Source: Euryarchaeota archaeon UBA23
GTDB lineage: Archaea; Thermoplasmatota; Poseidoniia; Poseidoniales; Thalassarchaeaceae
NCBI GenBank assembly: GCA_002498725.1
Contig: DAIJ01000035.1
Coordinates: 45,392-74,467, forward strand
DNA length: 29,076 nt
Reading direction: 5' to 3'
The notes below the pieces were generated by a model that saw only the letters and a list, made by a program, of their open reading frames with translations, made no database searches and was not told where the DNA came from. The translations under genes and the position numbers were made by a program. Of this stretch, positions 13,516 to 22,436 are shown piece by piece. Numbering within the stretch: the first letter of the stretch is position 1; each line of letters begins with the position of its first letter.

Positions 13516-15510
13516 ATGGAGCATCCTCTCCTACAGACATATGGCCCCCTAGATGGTTGGGTGATTTTGTTGTTAATCGGAGGAGTCTCCGTATGCTTTT
13601 TTCTCTATCAAGTACAATTAGCAACCAGACTTGTAATGGTTGGTTCCACTGATGACCGTTTTGATTCATTGAGTAAACGTGTACTGGAGGTCATTACAGG
13701 GTGGCTTGGTCAGAAAAGAGTCTTGGAAGATAGAGTAGTTGGAGTAATGCATGTGTTGATGTTTTGGGGTTTTCTTATGTTATCAACCGACATGTTCGAT
13801 CTAGCAACAGCCAATTGGTTTTCTCATGAAGTCCTTCCTAATTTTTTAAGAGGGCCTTGGAATGGTATAGTGGAACTTGGATACACTACTGCATTCATTG
13901 GTTGTGTAGCCGCTCTACTAAGAAGGGTTATTTTCACACCTGAGAAATTGAAAGGCAAGTCTCAATTGGAGGGTAATTTCATATTATTCTTGATAATGAC
14001 AATTACCACTACTTCATTTGTTGTTGAGTCAGGAGAATCTCCCTCATCAACTTGGGAACCAATTGGATATTGGGTTGAAGGACTAGGTTGGGGTTCTGAT
14101 TCTGTAGTTCTTGCCTACTGGGCTCATATGATAGCGATTTGTACTTTCTTTGTTCTGATTCCAGTTTCTAAGCATATGCATCTTGTAATGGCATTTCCAA
14201 ATGTATTCTTCTATGATACTGAACCTATGGCTAAGATGCGCCCTCTAGCAGTTGATGAAAATGGAACGGCAATATCTCTAGAGGATTTAGATATAGATTC
14301 ATTTGGAGTTTCATCTTACGAACAATTCACTTGGAGGCAGCTAATTGATGGATGGGCGTGTACAACTTGTGCCAGATGTCAAGATGTATGTCCGGCCTAT
14401 GAATCGGGTAAATCTCTAAACCCAATGCAAATAATACATGATGTACGTAATTATGCAAATGATCACGCGCCTATTTTACTGAAAGGCGAACAACCTGAAG
14501 AAACAATTCTCGATAGAATGACTTCAGAGGCCGTTTGGGCCTGTACTACTTGTCATGCTTGTGTAGATGCTTGTCCTGTTTACATTGAACATGTTCCAAA
14601 ACTCACTGATCTTCGTAGAAACGCAATGATGGAGACTATGGAGTACCCGGAAGTACTCAATGTAGCAATGGGTAATCTTGAGTCTGCTTCAAATCCTTAT
14701 GGTTTTGGTATGCACGAGAGAGCAGATTGGGCTGAGGGATTAGACATTAAGATAGGACAACCGGCTGAATACATCTATTTTGTTGGTTGCGCAGCTAGCT
14801 TTGATGAGAGAAATCAGAAAGTAGCACGTGCTACTATAGGACTTCTAAAGCAGGCCGGATTGGATGTTGGAATACTGGGTATGCAAGAGGGTTGTTCTGG
14901 AGACCCAGCTCGACGTGCAGGAAATGAATACCTGTTCCAAATGTTGGCTGAAACTAACATGATGACATTCCAAGAATTAGGGGTTAAACGTATAGTCGCC
15001 TCATGCCCACATTGTTTCCACACACTTGGTAAGGAATATGCAGATTATGGAGGTGAAGAATTAGAGGTATTCCATCATTCTGAGATCTTGGCCAAATTAC
15101 AAGAAGAAGGTCTTCTGCCTGATGTAGAAAAGAATGGTTCTGTAACTTTCCACGACCCTTGCTATCTTGGCCGTATTGGGGGTATCATGGACGAGCCACG
15201 TGATCTTATCGGTGGAGTTGATGTTGAAGTAGATCGTCATGGCAAGGACTCATTTTGCTGTGGTGCAGGTGGTGCTCAGATGTGGATGGAAGAAGATGCA
15301 GATAAACGTGTAAATCAAATACGCGCCAAAGAAATAGCAGAAACTGGTTGCGATACTGTAGCAGTAGGCTGTCCATTTTGTTCAATAATGGTAAAGGATG
15401 GTCTTGATTCAGTAGGTGCAGAGATGGATGTTAAGGACGTGGCAGAAATTCTTTGGGAACAAATTGTTGCAAGGGATGAAGAGATCCAAGCGCAGATTGC
15501 ACAATCGTGA
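13516..15510 (+). CDS. Membrane Fe-S oxidoreductase, FadF/HdrD-like with NarI-like membrane domain
   Basis: This 664-residue protein fuses a membrane part to an HdrD-like part. Residues 1-235 hold about five helices of the cytochrome-b/NarI type. Next come two ferredoxin clusters: Cys282, 285, 288, 292 (CTTCARCQDVCP) and Cys343, 346, 349, 353 (CTTCHACVDACP). Two cysteine-rich (CCG) domains follow. The first reads CSG (Cys460, Ser461: EGCSGDPARRAGNEYLF) and later CPHC. The second has SFCCGAGG and CPFC. The architecture matches proteins proposed to pass electrons from electron-transfer flavoprotein to quinone during fatty acid oxidation. That role is inferred, and no etfAB gene is in the window. 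True methanogenic heterodisulfide reductase is less likely, because HdrD is not normally fused to this membrane domain. Confidence 0.88.
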   Translation: MEHPLLQTYGPLDGWVILLLIGGVSVCFFLYQVQLATRLVMVGSTDDRFDSLSKRVLEVITGWLGQKRVLEDRVVGVMHVLMFWGFLMLSTDMFDLATANWFSHEVLPNFLRGPWNGIVELGYTTAFIGCVAALLRRVIFTPEKLKGKSQLEGNFILFLIMTITTTSFVVESGESPSSTWEPIGYWVEGLGWGSDSVVLAYWAHMIAICTFFVLIPVSKHMHLVMAFPNVFFYDTEPMAKMRPLAVDENGTAISLEDLDIDSFGVSSYEQFTWRQLIDGWACTTCARCQDVCPAYESGKSLNPMQIIHDVRNYANDHAPILLKGEQPEETILDRMTSEAVWACTTCHACVDACPVYIEHVPKLTDLRRNAMMETMEYPEVLNVAMGNLESASNPYGFGMHERADWAEGLDIKIGQPAEYIYFVGCAASFDERNQKVARATIGLLKQAGLDVGILGMQEGCSGDPARRAGNEYLFQMLAETNMMTFQELGVKRIVASCPHCFHTLGKEYADYGGEELEVFHHSEILAKLQEEGLLPDVEKNGSVTFHDPCYLGRIGGIMDEPRDLIGGVDVEVDRHGKDSFCCGAGGAQMWMEEDADKRVNQIRAKEIAETGCDTVAVGCPFCSIMVKDGLDSVGAEMDVKDVAEILWEQIVARDEEIQAQIAQS

Positions 15511-15541
15511 TTCTCATAAATCATGACTATTACTTAGGGCC

Positions 15542-15937
15542 ATGAGTGACAGATTCACAGTGTTCGGCCAGACAGTCCCAAGAATAGCAATAATCAATGG
15601 TATTCTACTATCATTTTGGGGTCTTTCATCTTATATTATATCCGATATGTCCAGTATTACTGCAATGATACCAACTTTCATGGGAGTTCCTATGTTAATT
15701 CTTGGATTACTCTCACAGAGAGACGAAAATAAAAGCCATCATTACATGCATGCATGCATGGTTATTGCATTGATAATGACTCTATCACCCCCCTTAATGT
15801 TCGCAGGCATGGGGATTCCAGATTCATCACTTACTCTTGCATCTAATCTTGTTCTATTCCTAGTCGGAGTTATCTTCATGATTTGCGGAATCATGTCATT
15901 TAGACATGCCAGATTACTTAGAGAATCGGGGAATTGA
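15542..15937 (+). CDS. Four-helix membrane protein, unknown
   Basis: A 131-residue protein with four hydrophobic segments at about residues 13-33, 39-57, 70-92 and 98-119, and a short basic tail (RHARLLRESGN). It opens with SDRFTVFGQTVPRIAIING. The loop HHYMHACM between helices two and three is encoded by four tandem CATG units (15745-15760). I do not recognise a named family. It follows the Fe-S oxidoreductase by 31 bases, and the PuuD-like gene starts three bases after its stop, so it probably belongs to one transcription unit. Confidence 0.7.
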   Translation: MSDRFTVFGQTVPRIAIINGILLSFWGLSSYIISDMSSITAMIPTFMGVPMLILGLLSQRDENKSHHYMHACMVIALIMTLSPPLMFAGMGIPDSSLTLASNLVLFLVGVIFMICGIMSFRHARLLRESGN

Positions 15938-15940
15938 GAA

Positions 15941-16633
15941 TTGAGACCCGTAATTGGTGTGACCTGTTTCATGAGAAATGCCAATTACGGTAATTGGAAG
16001 AGGCATGCAGCAATTCTTCCTTCTGCTTATGTGTCAATAATTAACGAAGCAGGAGGAACTCCTCTAATCATACCTCCTTCAGGGGATATGACGGGAATAT
16101 TATCCCTGATTGATGGCCTTGTTATTTCAGGAGGTCCAGACTTATGCCCAGAAAATTATGGGCAAAAACCAGAATCAATGACAATTGAATATTATCCAGA
16201 TCAAGATAGGACTGAAATGGGTCTAGTAAATGCTGCTATAGATATGGATATACCTGTTTTTGGAGTATGTAGAGGAATGCAACTTCTGAGCGTTATGCAT
16301 GGTGGTTCAATTTTCCAACATTTGGATACAACCCCTGGCCATGAGGGGCACGGTGGATTTGACGGTGTTGAAAGCAAACATGATGTGATTGCAGAAAAAG
16401 GATCGAAATTAGCTGAAATAATGGGCAATTCATTTACAGTAAATTCAACTCATCACCAAGGTGTATCGGACGCAGGATCCTTACGTATTACAGCGAAGGC
16501 GACTCATGATGGATTGATCGAAGCGGTTGAAAGAACAGATGTAAGATTTTGTCTTGGAGTACAGTGGCATCCTGAACGCATAGGACATGTCGGATTGTAC
16601 CGCGCACTCGTCGAAGCAGCGCGGGGTTCTTGA
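15941..16633 (+). CDS. PuuD-like gamma-glutamyl hydrolase (class I GATase, peptidase C26)
   Basis: This 230-residue enzyme belongs to the gamma-glutamyl-GABA hydrolase branch of class I amidotransferases, which hydrolyses gamma-glutamyl amides in the cytoplasm. The nucleophile is Cys110 in FGVCRGMQLLSVMHGG. His210 and Glu212 lie in GVQWHPER. Family context is strong: VISGGPDLCPENYG, the RTEMGLVNAAI helix and NSTHHQGV. The start is a TTG at 15941, three bases after the preceding stop. It gives the expected RPVIGVTCF beginning, and the next in-frame Met would remove the first strand. Substrate cannot be read from sequence. It is distinct from the amidotransferase at 686-1594. Confidence 0.88.
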   Translation: MRPVIGVTCFMRNANYGNWKRHAAILPSAYVSIINEAGGTPLIIPPSGDMTGILSLIDGLVISGGPDLCPENYGQKPESMTIEYYPDQDRTEMGLVNAAIDMDIPVFGVCRGMQLLSVMHGGSIFQHLDTTPGHEGHGGFDGVESKHDVIAEKGSKLAEIMGNSFTVNSTHHQGVSDAGSLRITAKATHDGLIEAVERTDVRFCLGVQWHPERIGHVGLYRALVEAARGS

Positions 16634-16662
16634 CCCAAGTCCTCATCGAATGCTCTGATAAC

Positions 16663-18081
16663 ATGGCGTTGAGGCTATTTGATACGCGCTCTCGCAGCAA
16701 GAGAGAATTCGAAACTCTTGAGGAAGGAAAGGTAGGTCTCTATGCATGTGGAATAACTCCTTATTCGCCAAGTCACATAGGTCATGGTAGACAAGCTATT
16801 GCCTTCGACATAATCGTCAGATGGCTAAGATATATCGGTTATGATGTGAATTATGTCACCAATTTTACTGATGTTGATGACAAAATAATTTCTGTAGCCA
16901 ATGAAGAAGGAATAGACTATTTGGAAGTTGCAAATAGAAATATTGCGGACTACTTTGAAGTCATGGACCGTTTAAACGTGCTACGAGCAGATCATTATCC
17001 AAGAGTTACAGAAACAATCCCTGAAATAATTAGTATTATTTCAACTTTAATTGAAAAAGAGCATGCATATATAGCAGATGACGGGGTTTACTTCGAGATT
17101 GATACATCTCCTGAAAAATATGGTCAATTAACTGGCCAATCTTTAGAAATGGTTCGTGCAGGTGCTGGAGGTAGGGTAGCAGACACAGGCTCTAGTAAGC
17201 GTGATCATCGTGATTTTGCATTGTGGAAGTTCGCCAAACCTAATGAACCATCATGGCAAAGCCCTTGGGGTGAAGGGAGACCTGGTTGGCATATTGAATG
17301 TTCAGCGATGTCTCTAAAGTTACTTGGTGAAAAATTCGATATTCATGGTGGTGGTACAGATTTACTGTTCCCTCATCATGAAGCTGAAATATTCCAATCA
17401 GAATGCTGTTTGGGTCACGATCCAGTGGTTCAATACTGGATTCATAATGGTATGATCAATGTTGATGGAGAGAAAATGAGTAAATCTTTAGGTAATTTCT
17501 GGACAATTAAGGATGCATTAGAGCAAGTAGATCCATTGATTCTTAGATATACAATGATTAATGCACCATATCGTCAACCAATTGATTTCAATCAAAAGAT
17601 GCTTGATGAATCAAGTATTCATTACAATAGAATGATTTCTGTATTTGGTGAGGGCATGAAATTATCTTCTTCGGAGAAATGGAGTGATGTTGAGGTTCTC
17701 CAGAGTGCTTCTGATCTTTTTACAAATGCTATGAATGATGATTTCAATACTAGAAATGCGTTAGCAGTCGTTCAGTCCGTGGTTAATTCAATCCGTTCAG
17801 ATAAGGATCTCTTAGCATCTGGTTATATCTGGTTGGATGAGTTCGCCGGAGGAATTCTTGGACTACTTCCAGACAAAGAATCAATTCGGAAAATAATCGA
17901 TGCAGGTGAGTCTGCACGAAGTGACCTTGAATCAATTGTCAATCCTTTATTGAAGGAGAGGGCAGAAGCTCGTAAATCCAAAGATTGGATACGTGCTGAT
18001 GAGATTCGTGACAAATTGAATGAACTTGGTGTTATAGTAGAAGATAGTCCAAATGGACCCGTTTGGAAACTAAGCAGATAA
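16663..18081 (+). CDS. cysS: Cysteinyl-tRNA synthetase
   Basis: A class I aminoacyl-tRNA synthetase that charges tRNA-Cys. The 472-residue length is standard. The zinc Cys and HIGH motif are close together (YACGITPYSPSHIGHGRQ: Cys29, His38-His41). The remaining zinc ligands fall in WHIECSAM and FPHHEAE. KMSKS is at 271-275 (DGEKMSKSLGNF). The C-terminal helical anticodon part ends with KSKDWIRADEIRDKL, typical of the family. ATG 16663 is chosen over a TTG at 16630, because it gives the normal ALRLFDTRSR start and avoids overlap with the preceding gene. The gap from that gene is then 29 bases. It converges directly on the GIDE-domain gene. Confidence 0.96.
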   Translation: MALRLFDTRSRSKREFETLEEGKVGLYACGITPYSPSHIGHGRQAIAFDIIVRWLRYIGYDVNYVTNFTDVDDKIISVANEEGIDYLEVANRNIADYFEVMDRLNVLRADHYPRVTETIPEIISIISTLIEKEHAYIADDGVYFEIDTSPEKYGQLTGQSLEMVRAGAGGRVADTGSSKRDHRDFALWKFAKPNEPSWQSPWGEGRPGWHIECSAMSLKLLGEKFDIHGGGTDLLFPHHEAEIFQSECCLGHDPVVQYWIHNGMINVDGEKMSKSLGNFWTIKDALEQVDPLILRYTMINAPYRQPIDFNQKMLDESSIHYNRMISVFGEGMKLSSSEKWSDVEVLQSASDLFTNAMNDDFNTRNALAVVQSVVNSIRSDKDLLASGYIWLDEFAGGILGLLPDKESIRKIIDAGESARSDLESIVNPLLKERAEARKSKDWIRADEIRDKLNELGVIVEDSPNGPVWKLSR

Positions 18082-19665
18082 TCAAAAGATGGCGAATTTC
18101 CATATAGTTAGAATCATCATTGAACTAGCAATAGCTAACCCTGGAGGGATTAGATAGTCAAATGAACTTCGAGTTCCTGATAGTGCACCAAGTTCAGAAC
18201 CTCTTTCCAGATATGCAGTTAATGCAGGCGAATTTTTACCTACAACCTCGAGAGACGCTGATTTTCTTGTACGATCCTTGTAAGGATTTATGCTCTCTTT
18301 TTTCAGTTCTTTATCACTCCGATTTCTAATTTCTCCGGTAAGGTATATCGGGTCTCCAATTTTTATTCCATACATTGTCCATTTGTGTCTTTTTATACTT
18401 CCACCAAAACCACTTACCGCTAAAGAAGTGAATAGCCCTTTCAGACTTAGATCATGAGCACATTCCCACTGAATTAGGTATTGTCCTAATTCGACTTTGC
18501 TCTCGTCCCAAGTTTTTGGTCGGACAACAATTCCTCCAGTACCATCATGTAGAATGAAATCTTCTCCACCACGCTTTGATCTTACCGTCTCCCAATTGCA
18601 TCTCTCTTGCCAACCATCCTTAGTCTTCACTTTTCTACAAACGTAGATTTCATAGGTCCAATGCCATAAGTATAGATCATCAACGGTTTTAGAAGGGTCT
18701 CCGTCAACTACGACACTCATTGGTTCCTCTAAGTGCTGTCTGACCTGTCCTACGAGTTCTGAATTACCTACAGCAACAGAACGCACAAGGTCAGTAGTAG
18801 TGTCAATTATTGTAGTCATTCTTTTGTTAAATCCATAAGCTACAAATATCCATATTAATGCAAATATTGCATATCCATATGTAATAGGCCACCAACCGGG
18901 AAATTCATCTTCAATACGATCTTCATACATTGAACCTTGAGACAAACCATAATCGCTTCTATCCGAGCAATATCCAGTCGGATTTCCATCTTCATCTTCT
19001 CCTCCTGCCAGAATTATGCGAACAGTTTGACCATTGTCACATTCCCATCCATTTGTACTATAGTCAGCAATAGCATATATGGAAAAGCTGAGAAGTATAG
19101 CAATTACAATACCTGCAATTCCGACTGATGATATCGTTGCAGGTCGAGGCGTCCCAACTTTTCTAGGATGCTCGTCAATTATACCAGTTTCATCTTTTTC
19201 ATATTGATTTTCACGTTGCCAATTTTCAGGCCCAGGTGCCTCGAAAACCCATCCCCTGTCATCCTGTGAGGGTATACGTACTGTAGCTGAATTCCAAAAA
19301 TTCTCAAGTTCCACACCACCCGATTCTTTCCTCCAAGTAAAATCACGGGGGGGGCTATTAGTTCTGATTTTATGAAGTTGTTTGGCTAATTCAGTTGGTG
19401 ATGCAAATGCAACAATTAGTCCACTAATAATTCCACAAAAAGAGAATGCAAGTACTCCGAAATAATTCTCAGAGTTGTCGATGTAGATACCTAAAACTCC
19501 AGTCAAAGGAAGTGTAAATAGCATACTTATCCAAGATAATATAACTATAAAAATTAAGAAATAACTGCCTATTTTCCCTAAAAATCCACCTCCTGATACA
19601 ATTGGTAGAGAAAAATCTACAAATCCAGCATCAAGCTCAATTTGCTGGTCTCCCCTATCAGCCAT
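18082..19665 (-). CDS. GIDE-domain multi-pass membrane protein
   Basis: This 527-residue protein has five or so membrane helices (about 33-55, 70-88, 178-200, 262-282 and 507-527). Between the fourth and last lies a region at about 293-445 that matches the GIDE domain best known from eukaryotic MULAN/MAPL. The markers are VRSVAVGNSELVGQV, then DLYLWHWTYEIYV, then FILHDGTGGIVVRP, then GIKIGDPIYLTGEI. Bacterial and archaeal GIDE proteins lack the RING finger of MULAN, and none is seen here. Function in prokaryotes is unknown. The polar segment between helices three and four (WECDNG to CSDRSD) may be extracellular with paired Cys. ATG 19665 is preferred over TTG 19686. A run of eight C in the coding strand (19347-19354) does not break the frame. 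Confidence 0.72.
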   Translation of the reverse strand: MADRGDQQIELDAGFVDFSLPIVSGGGFLGKIGSYFLIFIVILSWISMLFTLPLTGVLGIYIDNSENYFGVLAFSFCGIISGLIVAFASPTELAKQLHKIRTNSPPRDFTWRKESGGVELENFWNSATVRIPSQDDRGWVFEAPGPENWQRENQYEKDETGIIDEHPRKVGTPRPATISSVGIAGIVIAILLSFSIYAIADYSTNGWECDNGQTVRIILAGGEDEDGNPTGYCSDRSDYGLSQGSMYEDRIEDEFPGWWPITYGYAIFALIWIFVAYGFNKRMTTIIDTTTDLVRSVAVGNSELVGQVRQHLEEPMSVVVDGDPSKTVDDLYLWHWTYEIYVCRKVKTKDGWQERCNWETVRSKRGGEDFILHDGTGGIVVRPKTWDESKVELGQYLIQWECAHDLSLKGLFTSLAVSGFGGSIKRHKWTMYGIKIGDPIYLTGEIRNRSDKELKKESINPYKDRTRKSASLEVVGKNSPALTAYLERGSELGALSGTRSSFDYLIPPGLAIASSMMILTIWKFAIF

Positions 19666-19725
19666 GCCTTTGCGTAAAAGAATCAAATCATGAAGTTTGA
19701 GGCGTCAATAACCTAGGTTAAAAGT

Positions 19726-22278
19726 TTATTTTTCGTCATCAGATTTTCTTACATTGTTGTTAATCATTATCACAGAGGCTACAACTAGGCCAAAAAGTGA
19801 AATTATAGCTATCCAATACAAAGGGCCATCCATCCAAGTTTCTTCAACTTGTGTTACCGGCTCAGGATTTTGATCTGGTTCTTCCAAATCAATATCAAGG
19901 TACGACCAAGCATCTCTACAAGTTACTTGACTAGGCCAAGTTCCAGCATCTTCACATAATTTTCCAGGTATGGCGAATGCATCTCCAACATCTAGTTGAC
20001 AATACCATCCACTCAGGTCCATACAATCATTGGTAGGTTGCATTACTACTACTATAGAGCCACAAATAAGTTCCTTCCCCTCTGGTATTGTTTGTCCATT
20101 TTCCGACTCACATTTTTCTAAATGAATACCTTCTTCTATTGTTGTCGGGTGAGATAATGTTGCACCTCTTGGGCCATATGTTTCCCACAATACTGGTAAT
20201 TCAGGTTCAGGAACTACATTCGTCCCCTCATTACCATTGTTATTATTATCTGTGATATTAGTTTCGATTGGATCTGCGCCTCCAACAGTACCGCCAACTC
20301 TGTGACCCTCATCATCCAGTTCAATGTCGTAGTAGTCTGACCAGAGGTCTATTGTACGACCATTCTGGAAAGTCTGCGACCGATTTAAAACATCAAAGTA
20401 ACGATCATCTCCTAGTGTGAATAGCTCTTCAATTGGAATACTCTTTCCTTGATTACATTCTTGCAGTGCAGTGAACATTTCAGCATAGGTTTGCTGCGCT
20501 TCAGGCACTCCATCATATGTGATATCTGTAGCTTTCTGAAAGCCATCTCCCTGGATTATCTCAATTTCATCATCCATTGCCTGCATTATATCTACATCGC
20601 CGTATACTGCAAGTCCTCCAATAACAACTAATCTCACATCAGGATCAATTGCATCAATGACATTTCTATATGGGTCTGCATTGAATGTGTCTAGGACCAC
20701 AAGGTCGGCTGCAAGTCCTGATTGAATACGACCGGTATGCTGTGACCATCCTATTGCATCAACAACATTGGTTGAGATAGTTTGTACCAATTCAAAGTCT
20801 GAGAAAATATCCCCTAGAACATTTTCATCCCACCAATCAGCAGTTTTCAACTCATGCATTGAACTTTTGGAGCCAGATGGTGCCCAATCTGGCCCAATCA
20901 TAATATTCACTCCTTCAGCCTTAGCTGTTGCAATATCCGTTGTTTCACCGTAAAGAATTAAATTCGAAGTAGGAGACCAAGCTAAACTACCTCCTACATC
21001 ACCCAAAGCTGACAATTCAGGTTGTGTAAGTCCGGTTCCATGTATTACTACAATTTCACCTACGAGTAGGTTATTTTGTACTAGAATATCAAATTCTGCT
21101 CTACTGGATTCATCTATTCCTTCAGCAAGATGAATGAACCAAGCATCTAGGGCTCCCGAAGAATTTCCATTCTTGATATGATTACCTTCGTAGTCTGTCT
21201 CCAACTCAGTAACCTTTGTCCAAATATTGTCTCCACCAAAATTGTATAATTCTATATTTCTAGCAAGCATTGTTTCAAAAGTATCTGTATTGCTGTTAGA
21301 ACTGCCTTGTAGAGCGGTATTGCCTCCAACGATCGCTCTGAGTTCTGCAAATCTCATTGCTGAAGAGTCGTATAGTGAGCAACCGATATCCTTAGCATCA
21401 CTATATCCAGAGTAAGACTGCCATTGATACCTATTTTCCCAACCATCAGTTCCATGGTCCCACAATGGTATTAGATTGTATTTAGCATGATTATGAGGGT
21501 CTACAAAACCGGGGTAAATAGTACCACTTGTTTTTATCGAAGTCACTCCTTCAGCAATTTCAGGAGTCTCATCTGAAGAACTCCAAACTGCTTCAATTAT
21601 TCCATTGCGAACTAGAATATGACCGTCATCAATTATGGAGTCAATGGATTCCATTGTTACAACTCTTCCCTCGAGTATATACTCTCCAAAATGTATGTGG
21701 TCTTGAGGTGGATAACAATTTCCTCTTAGATGATTTATTCCAACCCATTCCTGATCGTTAGGACCACCTGGTGTCGGACTCCCATCAGATAACTTCATCC
21801 AATTTCCAACCGAATCATATCCATATGGTACCCCATAATCTGAGTCTTCAGAATCATAACTTACTGAATCAATAAGATTTCCATTCTCATCACTTATTGA
21901 AATAGTATCTCCTTCAAAATAATCAAATTCAATATTTGTTTGTGCTCGATAAAATACTAGGTATGATCCTGATTCAATTATAGTCCCCCAAGCAATGCTA
22001 CAGGAGGGAGATCCACCTTCTGCAATGTCGTCGATCCACCAACCTCCAATATCAACTGATGAATTGGTAGGGTTGTATATCTCAAGAAATTGGTTTGAAT
22101 ATCTACCAATTTCTCCATCTCCATTCCAATCAATCCCTCCGTATTGTTCATTATTTGGTGAAACATAGATTTCATTTATTATTAACCCCGAATCATTCGA
22201 TTCTTCTCCCGTAGCGCTCATCATAGGAGATAAGGACATGATTATGACAAGTACAGAGAGAGCCAAGGCATTACGCAT
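19726..22278 (-). CDS. Secreted lamin-tail/amidohydrolase protein with C-terminal membrane anchor
   Basis: This 850-residue protein has a signal peptide (ALALSVLVIIMSLSPMMSAT). Residues 30-165 form a lamin-tail (LTD) domain: IINEIYVSPN, then NQFLEIYNPTNSSVDIGGWW, then SGSYLVFYR, then LSDGSPTPGGPN. Residues 195-590 form an amidohydrolase barrel: EGRVVTM, GTIYPGFVDPHNH with metal ligands His262 and His264, His413 in VVIHGTGL, SPTSNLILYG, Asp464 in GPDWAPSGS, and GLAADLVVLD. The pattern is closest to the Atz/Trz-like hydrolases and deaminases. A Cys-containing C-terminal region and one membrane helix at about 815-835 follow. This suggests a hydrolase held on the outer face of the cell, where it could act on dissolved organic nitrogen. 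The substrate is unknown. Confidence 0.86.
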   Translation of the reverse strand: MRNALALSVLVIIMSLSPMMSATGEESNDSGLIINEIYVSPNNEQYGGIDWNGDGEIGRYSNQFLEIYNPTNSSVDIGGWWIDDIAEGGSPSCSIAWGTIIESGSYLVFYRAQTNIEFDYFEGDTISISDENGNLIDSVSYDSEDSDYGVPYGYDSVGNWMKLSDGSPTPGGPNDQEWVGINHLRGNCYPPQDHIHFGEYILEGRVVTMESIDSIIDDGHILVRNGIIEAVWSSSDETPEIAEGVTSIKTSGTIYPGFVDPHNHAKYNLIPLWDHGTDGWENRYQWQSYSGYSDAKDIGCSLYDSSAMRFAELRAIVGGNTALQGSSNSNTDTFETMLARNIELYNFGGDNIWTKVTELETDYEGNHIKNGNSSGALDAWFIHLAEGIDESSRAEFDILVQNNLLVGEIVVIHGTGLTQPELSALGDVGGSLAWSPTSNLILYGETTDIATAKAEGVNIMIGPDWAPSGSKSSMHELKTADWWDENVLGDIFSDFELVQTISTNVVDAIGWSQHTGRIQSGLAADLVVLDTFNADPYRNVIDAIDPDVRLVVIGGLAVYGDVDIMQAMDDEIEIIQGDGFQKATDITYDGVPEAQQTYAEMFTALQECNQGKSIPIEELFTLGDDRYFDVLNRSQTFQNGRTIDLWSDYYDIELDDEGHRVGGTVGGADPIETNITDNNNNGNEGTNVVPEPELPVLWETYGPRGATLSHPTTIEEGIHLEKCESENGQTIPEGKELICGSIVVVMQPTNDCMDLSGWYCQLDVGDAFAIPGKLCEDAGTWPSQVTCRDAWSYLDIDLEEPDQNPEPVTQVEETWMDGPLYWIAIISLFGLVVASVIMINNNVRKSDDEK

Positions 22279-22436
22279 TGAGGCTACTACGGGTTGCTTT
22301 TACACTTGAATAAAACCCTCCTATGGTTTAGAAAATGTATCTTAATTTTGGTTAGCAATAACAGTATAAATTTGCTCTAGTCAACTCAGTTATGTTAATT
22401 TATAAACGTCATTTGATGATATATGAGGGGTACTGA
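22279..22436. promoter_or_regulatory. Divergent intergenic region with lipoprotein promoter
   Basis: This is the longest non-coding stretch in the window (158 bases), between two divergent envelope genes. On the plus strand, TTTATAAA (22399-22406) is a good TATA box, predicting a start near 22427-22430. GAGGGG (22425-22430) lies six bases before ATG 22437. If the start prediction holds, that site would be only partly transcribed, so either the start or the role of this site is off by a few bases. For the amidohydrolase, GTTTTATTC (complement of 22309-22317) is a weak candidate box. No tRNA or other RNA gene is visible here. Confidence 0.5.

Noticed and set aside
13516..15510. Possible methanogenesis gene (heterodisulfide reductase)
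   Set aside because: The fused NarI-like membrane part and the CSG variant fit respiratory FadF-like enzymes better. No other methanogenesis gene is present in the window.
15745..15760. Four tandem CATG units
   Set aside because: They form a short palindromic repeat inside a continuous coding frame (the HHYMHACM loop). Four units are too few to call a functional repeat array.
686..16633. Two class I amidotransferases (686-1594 and 15941-16633) considered as duplicates
   Set aside because: Their motifs differ (GICFGHQ versus FGVCRGMQ), as do length and fold context. They belong to different branches and are 14 kb apart.
19347..19354. Run of eight identical bases, a possible phase-variation or frameshift site
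   Set aside because: The reading frame of the GIDE protein continues normally on both sides, so no frameshift is indicated. A single run gives no evidence for phase variation.
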